A DNA stretch of 52,984 nucleotides, from positions 1 through 52,984 of the forward strand of contig JANQEQ010000068.1 in the NCBI GenBank assembly GCA_028278245.1, written 5' to 3'. Both the position numbers and the translations under genes were made by a program. Origin of the DNA: Phycisphaerales bacterium (GTDB lineage Bacteria > Planctomycetota > Phycisphaerae > Phycisphaerales > SM1A02). Below are positions 10,392 to 19,274 of this stretch, in pieces; position 1 is the stretch's first letter, and every line of letters begins with the position of its first letter. The notes under the pieces are model-generated. The model had not been told where the DNA came from, made no database searches, and worked only from the letters and a program-made list of their open reading frames with translations.

Positions 10392-13300
10392 TTACAGCAG
10401 GCTTCCGCCTTCCAGTTGTTGCTTTTCAAGTGTGATGTTCATACCCAAACCGCGGATTTCATGGCAAAGGACATCGAACACAACGGGCATGCCTGCTTCC
10501 AGTGTGTTGATCCCTTTGACCATCGAATCATAAATCTTGGTCCGACCTTCGACATCATCACTTTTCACCGTGAGTAATTCCTGAAGGACAAAGGCTGCGC
10601 CATAGCCCTCCAACGCCCACACTTCCATTTCTCCAAATCGTTGTCCTCCTGTTCGGGCTTTCCCTCCCAGGGGTTGTTGGGTGATCAGGCTGTAAGGGCC
10701 GGTCGCCCGTGCATGAATTTTGTCATCCACCAGATGGTGGAGCTTCAACACATACATGTAGCCAACAGATGTCTTCTGATGGAACGGATCACCCGTTCGG
10801 CCGTCATAGAGCTGGGTTTTCCCACCATGAGGAATTTCCGCCAGCAATTCACGCGGATGTCCGGCATCCTGACCTGTTTCCTCAAAATGTGCATTCCGTT
10901 GGCGAACATGCTTGTTGGCTTCTTCAATGGCGCCCAGCACCTCTGCTTCCGTTGCGCCGTCAAACACCGGCGTAACTGCCTGGAAACCGAGAACCTTTGC
11001 CGCCCATCCGAGGTGGAGTTCGAGCAGTTGGCCGACGTTCATTCGTGATGGAACACCCAAAGGATTGAGAAGCAAGTCCACCGGCGTACCATCCTCCATG
11101 AACGGCATATCTTCCTCCGGGACAATGCGAGCAATAACACCCTTGTTGCCGTGTCGTCCTGCCATCTTGTCGCCGACAGCGAGTTGTCGTTTTGTCGCAA
11201 GGTAGATTTTGACCATCTCCAGCACACCGGAGGGCAATTCATCGCCCCGTTTCATGTGAGCCAGCCTTCGCTCTTTTTCTTCCGCCAGAGCGAGGATGCG
11301 AGGCCAGAACTGGTTGTAAACCACGGTCGAGTCCTGCTTGACGTCCTTGCTTCCCTTGATCCATTTCAGATTGAAGTTTTCAATCTGTTCGAGAATCACC
11401 TCGGGAATGTCGGACATGGCAACCTTCTGTCGGGTTGTGGGGTCCACCATCTCTGTGCCGGAAATTTCGTTGATACGACCAATCATTTGCTGGAACAACC
11501 CGATGGCGTTGCTGCTCATCTCCTGGTCGTATTCAGCCATCTGCTTCTTCAGCTCTTTTTTCTGCTCATCAGTCTGATGCATACGCCGGCTGAAATGCTT
11601 GGCCCCAATGACCATGCCTTCGGTTCCCGCAGGAACCTCCAGTGAATCATTTTTTACATCCTCTCCGGCCCGGCCGAAGATGGCATGAAGCAATTTCTCC
11701 TCAGGGGTCAGTTCGCTTTTGCTCTTGGGGCTGACTTTTCCAACAAGAATATCGCCAGGCCCCACCCGTGCCCCGATGCGAATGACACCATTTTCATCGA
11801 GGTTGTTCAACATTTTTTCAGAGACGTTGGGGATATCGCAGGTAAATTCCTCCCGTCCCAGTTTCGTCTCTCGAACTTCAACATCGAATGATTCGATGTG
11901 AATGGAGGTGAATACGTCATCCTTGACGAGCCGTTGACTGATGACGATCGCATCTTCAAAGTTGTATCCGTCATAGGTGTTGAAAGCGACGAGCACATTT
12001 TTCCCGATTGCCAACTCACCTTTCGATGTTGCAGCTCCGTCTGCGATGAACTGTCCTTCCCTGATTTTTTCACCGAGTTTGACGATCGGCATTTGATTCT
12101 GGCAGGTTCGCTCGTTCAAACCCCGGTGTTTGCGAAGTTCGTACTCGTCTGCGTTGTCGATGATGATGCGCTCGCTGTCGACATAGGTTACCGTTCCGCC
12201 TCGCTTGGCACGAACGAGCATTCCTGAATGCGCTCCGGCCACCTTTTCCATTCCGGTAGCGACCAGTGGGGGATCAGTGCGCAGAACCGGAACCGCCTGG
12301 CGCTGCATGTTCGACCCCATCAACGCGCGGTTGGCATCGTCATGTTCAAGGAAAGGAATAAGTGCAGCGGATACGCCGACAATCTGCTTGGGAGAAATGT
12401 CGATGTATTGCACATCATTGGCCTGGACCTGTGCCAGGTCGCCGCTGACACGAGCCAGAACCAGACCTTCAGATACTCTGCCTCTGTCGTCGAGGACGTC
12501 GGTTGTCGCCAACACCGATCTCATTTCCTGATCGGCTCGGAGGTGTTCAACTTCTCCGGTGACTTTGCCTTTTACAACTTTCTGATAGGGAGTCAGCAGG
12601 AAACCATATTCATCGATTTTGGAGTAAATTCCCAAAGATGCGATCAAACCAATGTTGGTGCCTTCAGGCGTTTCAATCGGGCAGATTCGACCGTAGTGGC
12701 TGATATGGACATCGCGAACTTCAAATCCAGCACGCTTGCGGTTCAAACCACCCGGCCCCAATGCAGAGAGACGGCGTTCATGAACCAACATTGACAGCGG
12801 ATTGGTCTGATCGACGACCTGTGACAGCTCACTTCGTCCGAAGAAGAATTCAATAGCGCTGCTGATCGATTTGCTGTTGACCAGATCTGCCACCTTTGCA
12901 ATCTCATCAGGATCCTTGACGCTCATGCGTTCCTGGACCGTGCGGCGCAGCTTGAGAAAACCTTTTCGCATTTCCTCGATGGCTAATTCATCAAGTGTTC
13001 GCAGACGACGATTCCCCAGGTGATCGATGTCGTCAACATGTGCCTGGTTGCGCTTGGCACGCAGATCCATGATGTAGCGCACCACGGCCAGAAAATCTTC
13101 CGCGCGGATATGCATGACATCTTCCGGCACGTCCATATCGAATTTCCGATTGATCCGGAATCGTCCGACTTTGCCCAGCCTATATCGATTCTCGTCAAAG
13201 AACTTTTCTTTGAACAGTTGGCGCGCTTTATCGACCTGTGGCGGATTTCCGGGGCGAAGTCGGCCATAAATACGCAACAGGGCCGCTTCATGCTCGGTGA

Positions 13301-14192
13301 CCTCAGCAAGAAAATCGAGGCGCTCAGCCGCAATGGTGTTGAGGATCAATGGATCTGATGCGTTGGTGATGGCGCGAATCGTTCTTAATTCAGATCCTTG
13401 AATCGTTTCGATCGCATCACCAAGTTGAGCGCCAACTCGACACAGTTCTTCGCCTGTGTCAGTATCCAGAATCATCTCAGCCGAGTAATGCTCGGGTTTG
13501 AGTCGTTCAACTTTGATTTCCTGGACGTCGTAAAAGAGTTCCAGGAGCTGGTCCGTGGAACTGAATTTCTCATCAAGAGCACGAAGAAAAGTGGTTGCAG
13601 CGAGCTTGGTCGATTGATCAATCCGCATCGCCAGCACGTCTTTTTTCGTGACTTCCAGTTCGATCCACGATCCTCTTTCGGGAATGAATCGAGCCGAGTG
13701 CAATGGACGGTCGCCGACGGATGAGACAATTCCAAAGTCCACGCCCGGGGAACGGTGTAGCTGGTTGACAATGACCCGCTCTGCTCCGTTTACAATAAAT
13801 TCACCCCCGCCCATCATGATCGGAATCTCTCCGAGGTAGATTTCTTCTTCCACGATTTCCGAGACGCCCTCGCGAACCAGTCGAACTCCAATCCGGAACG
13901 GCATTCCGAAGGTGAGACGCAATTCCCTGCACTCGTCCGGCGTATATCGCGCTTCATCCAGTTTGTAGTAGAGGTACTCCAGTCGCATCGTTCCGTCATA
14001 CGACTCAATCGGGAACACCTCCTGAAGCAGGGCTTCCAGCCCTAACCCCGGATCGCGTTTATCAAATGCTTTATCAATCTGGACGTAACGGTTATAGGAG
14101 TCCGCCTGAACCTGAGTAAGCGTGGGCACAGGGATCGTGTCTCCGCGCTTGGAAAAGTCGCGAATATTATCAACAACCATTGAATCACCCAT
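10392..14192 (-). CDS. rpoB: DNA-directed RNA polymerase subunit beta
   Basis: A full-length beta subunit of 1266 residues. It contains the rifampicin-region context ([15 protein letters not shown], then [20 protein letters not shown]), the conserved [11 protein letters not shown] segment and the C-terminal [14 protein letters not shown] clamp region. The start ATG at 14192 has gaggtga 8 nt upstream. Unlike many bacteria, where rplL and rpoB are separated by a leaky attenuator, a strong terminator and about 440 bp lie in front of this gene. It is therefore probably transcribed at least partly from its own promoter. No rifampicin-type substitution was assessed. Confidence 0.98.
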   Translation of the reverse strand: MGDSMVVDNIRDFSKRGDTIPVPTLTQVQADSYNRYVQIDKAFDKRDPGLGLEALLQEVFPIESYDGTMRLEYLYYKLDEARYTPDECRELRLTFGMPFRIGVRLVREGVSEIVEEEIYLGEIPIMMGGGEFIVNGAERVIVNQLHRSPGVDFGIVSSVGDRPLHSARFIPERGSWIELEVTKKDVLAMRIDQSTKLAATTFLRALDEKFSSTDQLLELFYDVQEIKVERLKPEHYSAEMILDTDTGEELCRVGAQLGDAIETIQGSELRTIRAITNASDPLILNTIAAERLDFLAEVTEHEAALLRIYGRLRPGNPPQVDKARQLFKEKFFDENRYRLGKVGRFRINRKFDMDVPEDVMHIRAEDFLAVVRYIMDLRAKRNQAHVDDIDHLGNRRLRTLDELAIEEMRKGFLKLRRTVQERMSVKDPDEIAKVADLVNSKSISSAIEFFFGRSELSQVVDQTNPLSMLVHERRLSALGPGGLNRKRAGFEVRDVHISHYGRICPIETPEGTNIGLIASLGIYSKIDEYGFLLTPYQKVVKGKVTGEVEHLRADQEMRSVLATTDVLDDRGRVSEGLVLARVSGDLAQVQANDVQYIDISPKQIVGVSAALIPFLEHDDANRALMGSNMQRQAVPVLRTDPPLVATGMEKVAGAHSGMLVRAKRGGTVTYVDSERIIIDNADEYELRKHRGLNERTCQNQMPIVKLGEKIREGQFIADGAATSKGELAIGKNVLVAFNTYDGYNFEDAIVISQRLVKDDVFTSIHIESFDVEVRETKLGREEFTCDIPNVSEKMLNNLDENGVIRIGARVGPGDILVGKVSPKSKSELTPEEKLLHAIFGRAGEDVKNDSLEVPAGTEGMVIGAKHFSRRMHQTDEQKKELKKQMAEYDQEMSSNAIGLFQQMIGRINEISGTEMVDPTTRQKVAMSDIPEVILEQIENFNLKWIKGSKDVKQDSTVVYNQFWPRILALAEEKERRLAHMKRGDELPSGVLEMVKIYLATKRQLAVGDKMAGRHGNKGVIARIVPEEDMPFMEDGTPVDLLLNPLGVPSRMNVGQLLELHLGWAAKVLGFQAVTPVFDGATEAEVLGAIEEANKHVRQRNAHFEETGQDAGHPRELLAEIPHGGKTQLYDGRTGDPFHQKTSVGYMYVLKLHHLVDDKIHARATGPYSLITQQPLGGKARTGGQRFGEMEVWALEGYGAAFVLQELLTVKSDDVEGRTKIYDSMVKGINTLEAGMPVVFDVLCHEIRGLGMNITLEKQQLEGGSLL

Positions 14193-14629
14193 GAAGTCAC
14201 CTCAACCGCTTGCACGCAGCGCATGCTCCGGGCCTGAGTTGCCTCTGTTCAAATCATGTCATGTAGTACATCTGCTGTTTGGAAGAATCACCGTATCGGT
14301 CGCTGCACCCGAGCCACGTATATTAAGCCAATAACCGCTTCGGAACAACGATTGAATGGGATTTGACTTGAAAAAGCAGCAATTTTTCTTGATTAATCCT
14401 CGAAAAAGTGTATGGAACAAAATTATGTTCGGGTGTTATTCGGGTTTGCTGCACCTTAACAATGAAATTTCTCGCTGGTTCTGTGCGAATTATCCACATT
14501 TTTCTCGACACCCATTTTCCATCGGGTGGTGATCTCACTGGTCATGGCACAAATGAATGGGTAGAAAAAACCCACGAACGCACATTCGTGGGTCTATCTT
14601 CACTTGGTTGTGAGCGGGGCAAGGCTTGA
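14193..14629. other. 437-bp rplL-rpoB intergenic region
   Basis: It contains the rplL terminator (14565-14593) and about 370 bp of AT-rich sequence before rpoB. No coding region is convincing. A minus-strand promoter for rpoBC is expected here, but I could not pick a clear -35/-10 pair. Confidence 0.5.
14560..14593 (-). terminator. Strong intrinsic terminator between rplL and rpoB
   Basis: On the minus strand a perfect 9-bp stem (acccacgaa / ttcgtgggt) with a 6-nt loop is followed by a run of six T residues. It lies about 36 bp after the rplL stop. Confidence 0.85.
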
Positions 14630-15043
14630 TTATTTGATCACCGCCGTCGCGCCGGCTTCCTCGAGCTTGGCCTTCAACGCTTCCGCATCATCCTTGGAAA
14701 TTTTCTCCTTGACAGCCTTGGGAGCACCATCGACGACTTCCTTGGCTTCCTTCAAACCGAGTCCGGTTGCTTCACGGACCGTCTTGATGACCTGGATCTT
14801 CTTGTCACCGATTGCTTCGAGGATGACATCGAATTCGGTCTGCTCTTCACCGCCGCCCTCATCGCCACCGGCTGCACCACCCGGGCCTGCCATCATCACT
14901 GCTCCACCCGCCGCCGGCTCGATGTCGTAGGTGTCCTTCATGTAATCAGCCAGGTCGACTGCTTCTTTCAGTGTCAAACCGGCGATGTCATCACCGAGTT
15001 TGCTGATCTTCTCATCAAATGTTTTTGTTGCTTCTTCTGACAT
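14630..15043 (-). CDS. rplL: 50S ribosomal protein L7/L12
   Basis: A 137-residue L7/L12: an N-terminal dimerisation helix pair, a flexible Ala/Gly-rich hinge (about residues 45-66, unusually rich in Gly and Glu), and the C-terminal factor-binding domain ([20 protein letters not shown]). It forms the ribosomal stalk that recruits translation GTPases, bound through L10. It follows rplJ by 143 bp and precedes a strong terminator. The start ATG at 15043 fits the family. The hinge insertion is slightly longer than in E. coli. Confidence 0.97.
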   Translation of the reverse strand: MSEEATKTFDEKISKLGDDIAGLTLKEAVDLADYMKDTYDIEPAAGGAVMMAGPGGAAGGDEGGGEEQTEFDVILEAIGDKKIQVIKTVREATGLGLKEAKEVVDGAPKAVKEKISKDDAEALKAKLEEAGATAVIK

Positions 15044-15186
15044 TTGTCAAAATTCCTTGAATAGTAAATCTCATTCGAGAGGAGTCGTCCGTACGACTTT
15101 TAACCCGCGGGCCAGTCGAATGGGAAGTGTCTGATTGTGTGGAGTGTCGAATCGGTAATCACTTTGATTGAATGCGATCTGCCTGC

Positions 15187-15732
15187 TCAACCTCCCTTTT
15201 TGATTTCCTGCCCTTTTTCCAGGCGTTCCTGAATTTCCTTCACAATGCTCAAAATGGTCTGACCCGGGCTCAGTGCTGAACCGACAAGTCGGGCCGCCGG
15301 TGAAATCACAAGCTGGACCACCTTCATCAGTGATTCCTCGCGTGTCGGGAATGCGCTGAGCCGCTTGACTCCCTCGGCTCCCTCATACAGCTCGCCGTCC
15401 AGCACCGCTCCCTTGAGGTCCAGCGATTCAACTTTCTTTGCCCAGTCGACCAGCTCACGGGCCACCTCGACGACCGAGTCGGCTCCGTATGCCAGCGCAG
15501 ATGGGCCATCGAGAACCGGATTGATTGCTTCGAGCTTGGTTCCGGTGAAAGCTTTTTGCGCCAACGTATTTTTGAGGACCGTGACGCGAATGTTCTTTTC
15601 TGCCAATCCAAGCCGAAGCTCATTGTTGTCGTTGGCGTCGATTCCACGAATGTCAATGACCAGCGTACCTTCCAGATCGTCGAAGCGACGCTTGTAATCA
15701 GCCATGATCATTTCTTTGACGGGTTTACTCAT
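15187..15732 (-). CDS. rplJ: 50S ribosomal protein L10
   Basis: A 181-residue L10: the N-terminal rRNA-binding domain (LVIDIRGIDANDNNELR ... VLKNTLAQKAF) and a C-terminal helix that docks L7/L12 dimers. It follows rplA by 23 bp in the operon. In other bacteria the L10-L12 complex represses its own mRNA. The short rplA-rplJ gap leaves little room for the classic leader, so such control is not evident here. A Lys-rich C-terminus (EIKKGG) ends the protein. Confidence 0.96.
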   Translation of the reverse strand: MSKPVKEMIMADYKRRFDDLEGTLVIDIRGIDANDNNELRLGLAEKNIRVTVLKNTLAQKAFTGTKLEAINPVLDGPSALAYGADSVVEVARELVDWAKKVESLDLKGAVLDGELYEGAEGVKRLSAFPTREESLMKVVQLVISPAARLVGSALSPGQTILSIVKEIQERLEKGQEIKKGG

Positions 15733-15755
15733 GGTATTACTCCGATATTCTCAGG

Positions 15756-16439
15756 TCAGATCGCCACCTGGACGCCGGGCGTCATGGTGCCGCTGATCAC
15801 AATTTTCTTGATGTATTGACCCTTGGCCGAGGGGGGCTTGATCTTCTCGATCGTGGTGACAAAATGCTGCAGGTTCTCCAGCAGGTCATCTTCCGAAAAG
15901 CTTGACTTGCCGATGATGCAGTGGATGTTGCCGCCGTCATCATTGCGGTATTCCAGCTTGCCGGCGGCATATTCCTTGACTGCATTGATCACGTCCGGCG
16001 TGACGGTGCCTGCCTTGGGTGATGGCATCAGACCCTTGGGACCCAACGCCCGGCCGAGCTTCGACACCACCTTCATCATGTCCGGCGATGCGACGGCCAC
16101 GTCAAATTCCATCCAGCCGTCTTCGATCTTCTTGACCAGATCTTCACTACCCGCTTCGATTGCTCCCACCGCTTTGGCGTCACTCACCTTGTCATCCTGA
16201 CAGAAGCAAACAACCCGGGCGGACTTGCCTACCCCTTTGGGCATGGCAATGGATCCGCGCAGCTGCTGATCAGCCTGGCGGGGATCAATGCCCAGGTGAA
16301 CACTGATTTCCACGGACTGATCAAACTTGGGGCCTTTAAAGCTCTTGATCGCTTTGACCGCATCCTCCATGGTCTGTGGACCCTGGTATTTCGTTGCGAT
16401 TTCAGTGTTTGCTTGTGCTCGTTTCGTTTTTGTCGCCAT
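15756..16439 (-). CDS. rplA: 50S ribosomal protein L1
   Basis: A 227-residue L1 with the typical two-domain sequence, including GRALGPKGLMPSPKAGTVT and KIVISGTMTPGVQV near the end. It builds the L1 stalk of the large subunit and in many bacteria represses the rplK-rplA mRNA. It starts 4 bp after the rplK stop, so the two are probably translationally coupled. Confidence 0.97.
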   Translation of the reverse strand: MATKTKRAQANTEIATKYQGPQTMEDAVKAIKSFKGPKFDQSVEISVHLGIDPRQADQQLRGSIAMPKGVGKSARVVCFCQDDKVSDAKAVGAIEAGSEDLVKKIEDGWMEFDVAVASPDMMKVVSKLGRALGPKGLMPSPKAGTVTPDVINAVKEYAAGKLEYRNDDGGNIHCIIGKSSFSEDDLLENLQHFVTTIEKIKPPSAKGQYIKKIVISGTMTPGVQVAI

Positions 16440-16443
16440 GGCT

Positions 16444-16872
16444 TCAGTCCTCCACCACAGTTACGCCCATGGATCGTGCAGTGCCTGCGATGACCTGCAT
16501 CGCAGATTCCATGGTTCCTGCATTCAGATCGTTCATTTTCTCCTCAGCAATGCTGCGGAGTTGGCTGGTGGTGATTTCGCCCACCTTGTTCTCGTGGGGT
16601 TCACCGGAACCTTTTTCGATCCCGGCAGCCTCTTTGATGAGCACTGCCGCAGGAGAGGACTTGATTTCAAACTCAAACGAGCGGTCCTTGTAGAGGGTGA
16701 TCAGGCATCCGACCACCTTGCCGTTGAGATCGCGCGTCCGGTCGTTGAACTGCTGGATGAACTGCCCGGGATTGATACCCGCCGCACCCAGCGCCGGCCC
16801 GATCGGGGGTGCAGGGGTCGCCTGCCCACCGGGAGCCATGATCTTAAATTGCTTATCGATAACTTTGGCCAT
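16444..16872 (-). CDS. rplK: 50S ribosomal protein L11
   Basis: A 142-residue L11 with the N-terminal PGGQATPAPPIGPALG segment and the C-terminal 23S GTPase-centre-binding domain (AGTARSMGVTV). It is the first gene of the operon. Its leader is about 100 nt and carries ggaggtaggag as ribosome site, a small hairpin (16899-16914) and an upstream promoter. No nusG or secE precedes it in this window; the next gene upstream is a RAYT on the other strand. Confidence 0.97.
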   Translation of the reverse strand: MAKVIDKQFKIMAPGGQATPAPPIGPALGAAGINPGQFIQQFNDRTRDLNGKVVGCLITLYKDRSFEFEIKSSPAAVLIKEAAGIEKGSGEPHENKVGEITTSQLRSIAEEKMNDLNAGTMESAMQVIAGTARSMGVTVVED

Positions 16873-16982
16873 GATGAACTCCTACCTCCCACCACGCCCC
16901 TGATCTCGGTCAGGCTGCGGATCCCGGCCAATGGGCTGCCCGCGACGCAGTGGTCAAATCGGCTGAAAATTTCGAGCCACGC

Positions 16983-17010
16983 AGTATAGCCACCCTGAGC
17001 CGAGTTTCAA
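16983..17010 (-). promoter_or_regulatory. Sigma-70-type promoter of the rplK operon
   Basis: On the minus strand TTGAAA (17010-17005) and TATACT (16988-16983) are separated by 16 nt, close to consensus. The predicted start lies about 100 nt before rplK. A hairpin at 16899-16914 in the leader could be an L1 operator, but that is only a guess. The first REP element starts 20 bp upstream of the -35 box. Confidence 0.75.
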
Positions 17011-17030
17011 CCGATTTCGTTTCCTTTTTC

Positions 17031-17097
17031 ATAAAGCCACGGATGGTATTCGCGGTCTTCTGAATATCCGCGGTCTGAAAAGTATTCGCGGTCTTCT
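17031..17097 (+). repeat. REP element with two extra degenerate right halves, upstream of the RAYT
   Basis: The unit ataaagcc-stem-tggtat-stem-ggtcttct occupies 17031-17061. The hairpin is flanked by AAG and CTT, with a single bulged T before CTT. Two right-half copies follow (atatccgcggtct at 17064-17076, gtattcgcggtcttct at 17082-17097). The same unit recurs on the far side of the transposase gene. Confidence 0.7.
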
Positions 17098-17122
17098 CTT
17101 ACTACGTACAATCTCCCCTCCC

Positions 17123-17671
17123 ATGTCCCCATCGCCGCAACGCAAAACGCTGGGCTATCACATTGTGCTGTCCGGGTACGGTCTATGGCTGCCCGGCGAC
17201 CAACGAGGATCATGGTCCGAGGCGTGGGACGAGCAAATCGGCTACATCGAACCGCATCAACTCCACGGCGGCGATCCGGTCCGCCAACAGATGGCTCGGG
17301 AACGCATGGCTCACGCGCCGGTTCGATTCTCTCACGACATGTCCTATGTGATGATCGATGTCATCAACAATTGTCAGCGACAATCAGCGTGGGATGTCGC
17401 AGCCGCTGCAATCGAGCCGACCCATCTCCATCTGTTGATGACGTATGCAGCGCTCGATATCGACCGCACGATCAAATGGCTCAAACAGCAGATAACCAAG
17501 GCGATCCACCAGCGAACAGATCATCACGGCCCGGTATGGGCGAAATACTCCTGGCGCTCGTTCATCTATGATCAGGACCACTGGGAACAGGTCAAACGTT
17601 ACATCAATCGGCACAATGATCGCGCGGGCCGGGATTCGACAACGTATCCATTCGTGCGTGGAGATTTGTAA
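17123..17671 (+). CDS. REP-associated tyrosine transposase (RAYT, Y1/HUH family)
   Basis: A 182-residue single-domain protein. The HUH pair is visible in EPTHLHLLM, and a Tyr in VKRYINRHN lies where Y1 transposases carry the nucleophile. The N-terminal strand (RKTLGYHIVLSGYGLWL) and the WSRR-like YSWRSFIYDQDHW block match the REP-associated branch rather than the IS200 branch. The gene is flanked on both sides by REP-type hairpins, which is the usual context: such enzymes cut and join REP DNA and are domesticated rather than forming a mobile IS. The ribosome site is weak (ctcccctccc). It stands divergent from the rplK operon. Confidence 0.8.
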   Translation: MSPSPQRKTLGYHIVLSGYGLWLPGDQRGSWSEAWDEQIGYIEPHQLHGGDPVRQQMARERMAHAPVRFSHDMSYVMIDVINNCQRQSAWDVAAAAIEPTHLHLLMTYAALDIDRTIKWLKQQITKAIHQRTDHHGPVWAKYSWRSFIYDQDHWEQVKRYINRHNDRAGRDSTTYPFVRGDL

Positions 17672-17700
17672 TTATGGGGTATGTGGTTTTGTGTGGGGAT

Positions 17701-17730
17701 ATAAAGCCGCCGATGGCATGGCGATCTTCA
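17701..17730 (+). repeat. REP element, direct orientation
   Basis: ataaagccgcc / ggcgatctt flank a gatggcat loop. It matches the unit upstream of the transposase, with the loop changed at one base, and starts 30 bp after the transposase stop. Confidence 0.65.
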
Positions 17731-17781
17731 TGGTTTTGGAAAATATCGTATGCATGGTGAATATGTGTGTGGGGGGTGGGG

Positions 17782-17807
17782 GACCGCGAATACCATTCGC
17801 GGCTTTA
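17782..17807 (-). repeat. REP element, inverted orientation
   Basis: The complement of 17782-17807 reads taaagccgcgaatggtattc plus gcggtc, the same unit as the other copies but reversed. With the direct copy at 17701 it forms a head-to-head pair typical of composite REP clusters. Confidence 0.7.
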
Positions 17808-17834
17808 CACGGATTGGATGATAAATCAAATAAT

Positions 17835-17858
17835 AAAAAACCGCCGATTGCTCGGCGG
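17835..17858 (-). terminator. Intrinsic terminator for the minus-strand gene at 17952
   Basis: A perfect 7-bp GC stem (ccgccga / tcggcgg) with a 4-nt loop; on the minus strand it is followed by six T residues. It lies about 95 bp beyond the stop of the secreted-protein gene. Confidence 0.8.
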
Positions 17859-17911
17859 TGTTCGTGATTATGAAATTACATTGTGCGGTGTTTGAGTGTG
17901 GGGGGGGGGAT

Positions 17912-17942
17912 ATAAAGCCGCAGTTGGTATCTGCGGTCTTCT
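17912..17942 (+). repeat. REP element, direct orientation, best-formed copy
   Basis: aag-CCGCAG-ttggtat-CTGCGG-t-ctt forms a perfect stem with one bulged T. It is preceded by a run of ten G residues and ends 9 bp before the stop codon of the minus-strand gene. Confidence 0.7.
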
Positions 17943-17951
17943 ATCCAATCA

Positions 17952-19097
17952 TCACGGGCACGCACCCCACAAACCGAGGATCTCGAAAATATCGTTGATG
18001 TCGACTATGCCATCACCGGTGAGATCTCCAGGGCAGGAATCTTCGCATTCATCCGGAATCCAGTTACGGTTGAGATCCGCGGAGTTTCCGCAAGCTATAT
18101 CACAGCGGTCAGATGTACCGTTGTCGTTCCAGTCAAACATATTCTTAACTTCAATGTCGATATTTCCAGTGTTAGTCACACCGCAAATATCACATTGGCT
18201 AAGAACACGTAGTACATTGCCTGTGCTAATTTCGATTTCGGCAACTGTACCGTAACCCTCCACGGCACAGGTAGCCCAAAGTGAGGTTTCTGAAGCATGT
18301 GCCAATCCCCCCATACCTGCGCCGGGAGAGGTATAAACCGTTCTGATCCAGGAACCATCAGCTATCAGGTATTCATCGATCCAGCCGTCATCACCTACTA
18401 TGCCATCATTACTCGCAAGATAAAAGTAGTCTCCCACAAATGTGACATCACCAAGTCGGTAAGCATCGGGATCACCATGCCCGGGCAAAGGGATTTCACG
18501 GACGAAATTAAAGTTGTTTTCTGGGTCATAGACACGCGCAGCGAATAGGTCGCCGTAAAATCTCGTGATGTAGAGATATCCATCCGGCCCGAATCCCATC
18601 ATGTGCGCTTGAAATCCACTGCCCCAACTCAGTCGAGTAGTCTGGCTTCCAGTGACCAAATCAATCTCCACGAGATGGCTTGATGAGCCACTTGGCCCCA
18701 TAGTCAAAGCGTAAAGCATACCATTCCCAGAGTAATATTCTATGTCGTTTATTGATTCCGGAGTATTAACAACATACGACTTACTGCTACAACCACCAAT
18801 ATCAAATTGATATATTGATTGTGTCGGATCGTCCGTAACCCAGAGTCGACAATCACTTCCTGAGCCAGCAAAAGCCAGATATCGACCGCTCCCGTCGGAT
18901 TGCCATGCATCGTGATTATAGGATCTCTCAAAGCAATCCGTAAGAGTATTAAGTTCACGGACACCGTTAGGGACATTCTCGTTTGCCACGAAAACATGTG
19001 GTTCAGTTCCAGCACAGTCAGCTTGGGTAGTGCTAGTGATCAATGAGGGATATGAACACAATAAGAGAATAACAGTCATGTTTTTTGCAGTATACAT
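17952..19097 (-). CDS. Secreted beta-propeller-like protein with dockerin-like C-terminal tail
   Basis: 381 residues from the ATG at 19097, chosen because aggag lies 9 nt upstream and a signal peptide follows at once (MTVILLLCSYPSLITSTTQA). An in-frame extension to 19166 adds 23 non-signal residues and is unlikely. The body holds repeated strands of the type YLYITRFYGD, GYFYLASNDG and NGMLYALTMG, suggesting a beta-propeller without a recognisable catalytic motif. The end carries DLNRNWIPDECEDSCPGDL and the tail DLTGDGIVDINDIFEILG, an EF-hand-like dockerin type I half common in exported proteins of this bacterial group. Function unknown; probably exported. It ends at its own terminator beyond a REP hairpin. 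Confidence 0.75.
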   Translation of the reverse strand: MYTAKNMTVILLLCSYPSLITSTTQADCAGTEPHVFVANENVPNGVRELNTLTDCFERSYNHDAWQSDGSGRYLAFAGSGSDCRLWVTDDPTQSIYQFDIGGCSSKSYVVNTPESINDIEYYSGNGMLYALTMGPSGSSSHLVEIDLVTGSQTTRLSWGSGFQAHMMGFGPDGYLYITRFYGDLFAARVYDPENNFNFVREIPLPGHGDPDAYRLGDVTFVGDYFYLASNDGIVGDDGWIDEYLIADGSWIRTVYTSPGAGMGGLAHASETSLWATCAVEGYGTVAEIEISTGNVLRVLSQCDICGVTNTGNIDIEVKNMFDWNDNGTSDRCDIACGNSADLNRNWIPDECEDSCPGDLTGDGIVDINDIFEILGLWGACP

Positions 19098-19274
19098 TTG
19101 AGTACTCCTTTCTGCAGATGAGCGCCAGTACGGCGCAGGAACCACTTCTGACGCAGTCAGTTTCATGCCATTGTTTTAGATTGACAAATTGTTTCAGAAG
19201 CCTCAGGCTTCATATCTAGATACGGCAGTGATGTGCCAATCTAGCTTCCTGCTCTCCTCGAATCGTTGGAAATG

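Noticed and set aside
17123..17671. IS200/IS605 insertion sequence
   Set aside because: The protein fits the RAYT branch, no accessory tnpB is present, and the flanking repeats are REP-type hairpins in several orientations rather than IS ends.
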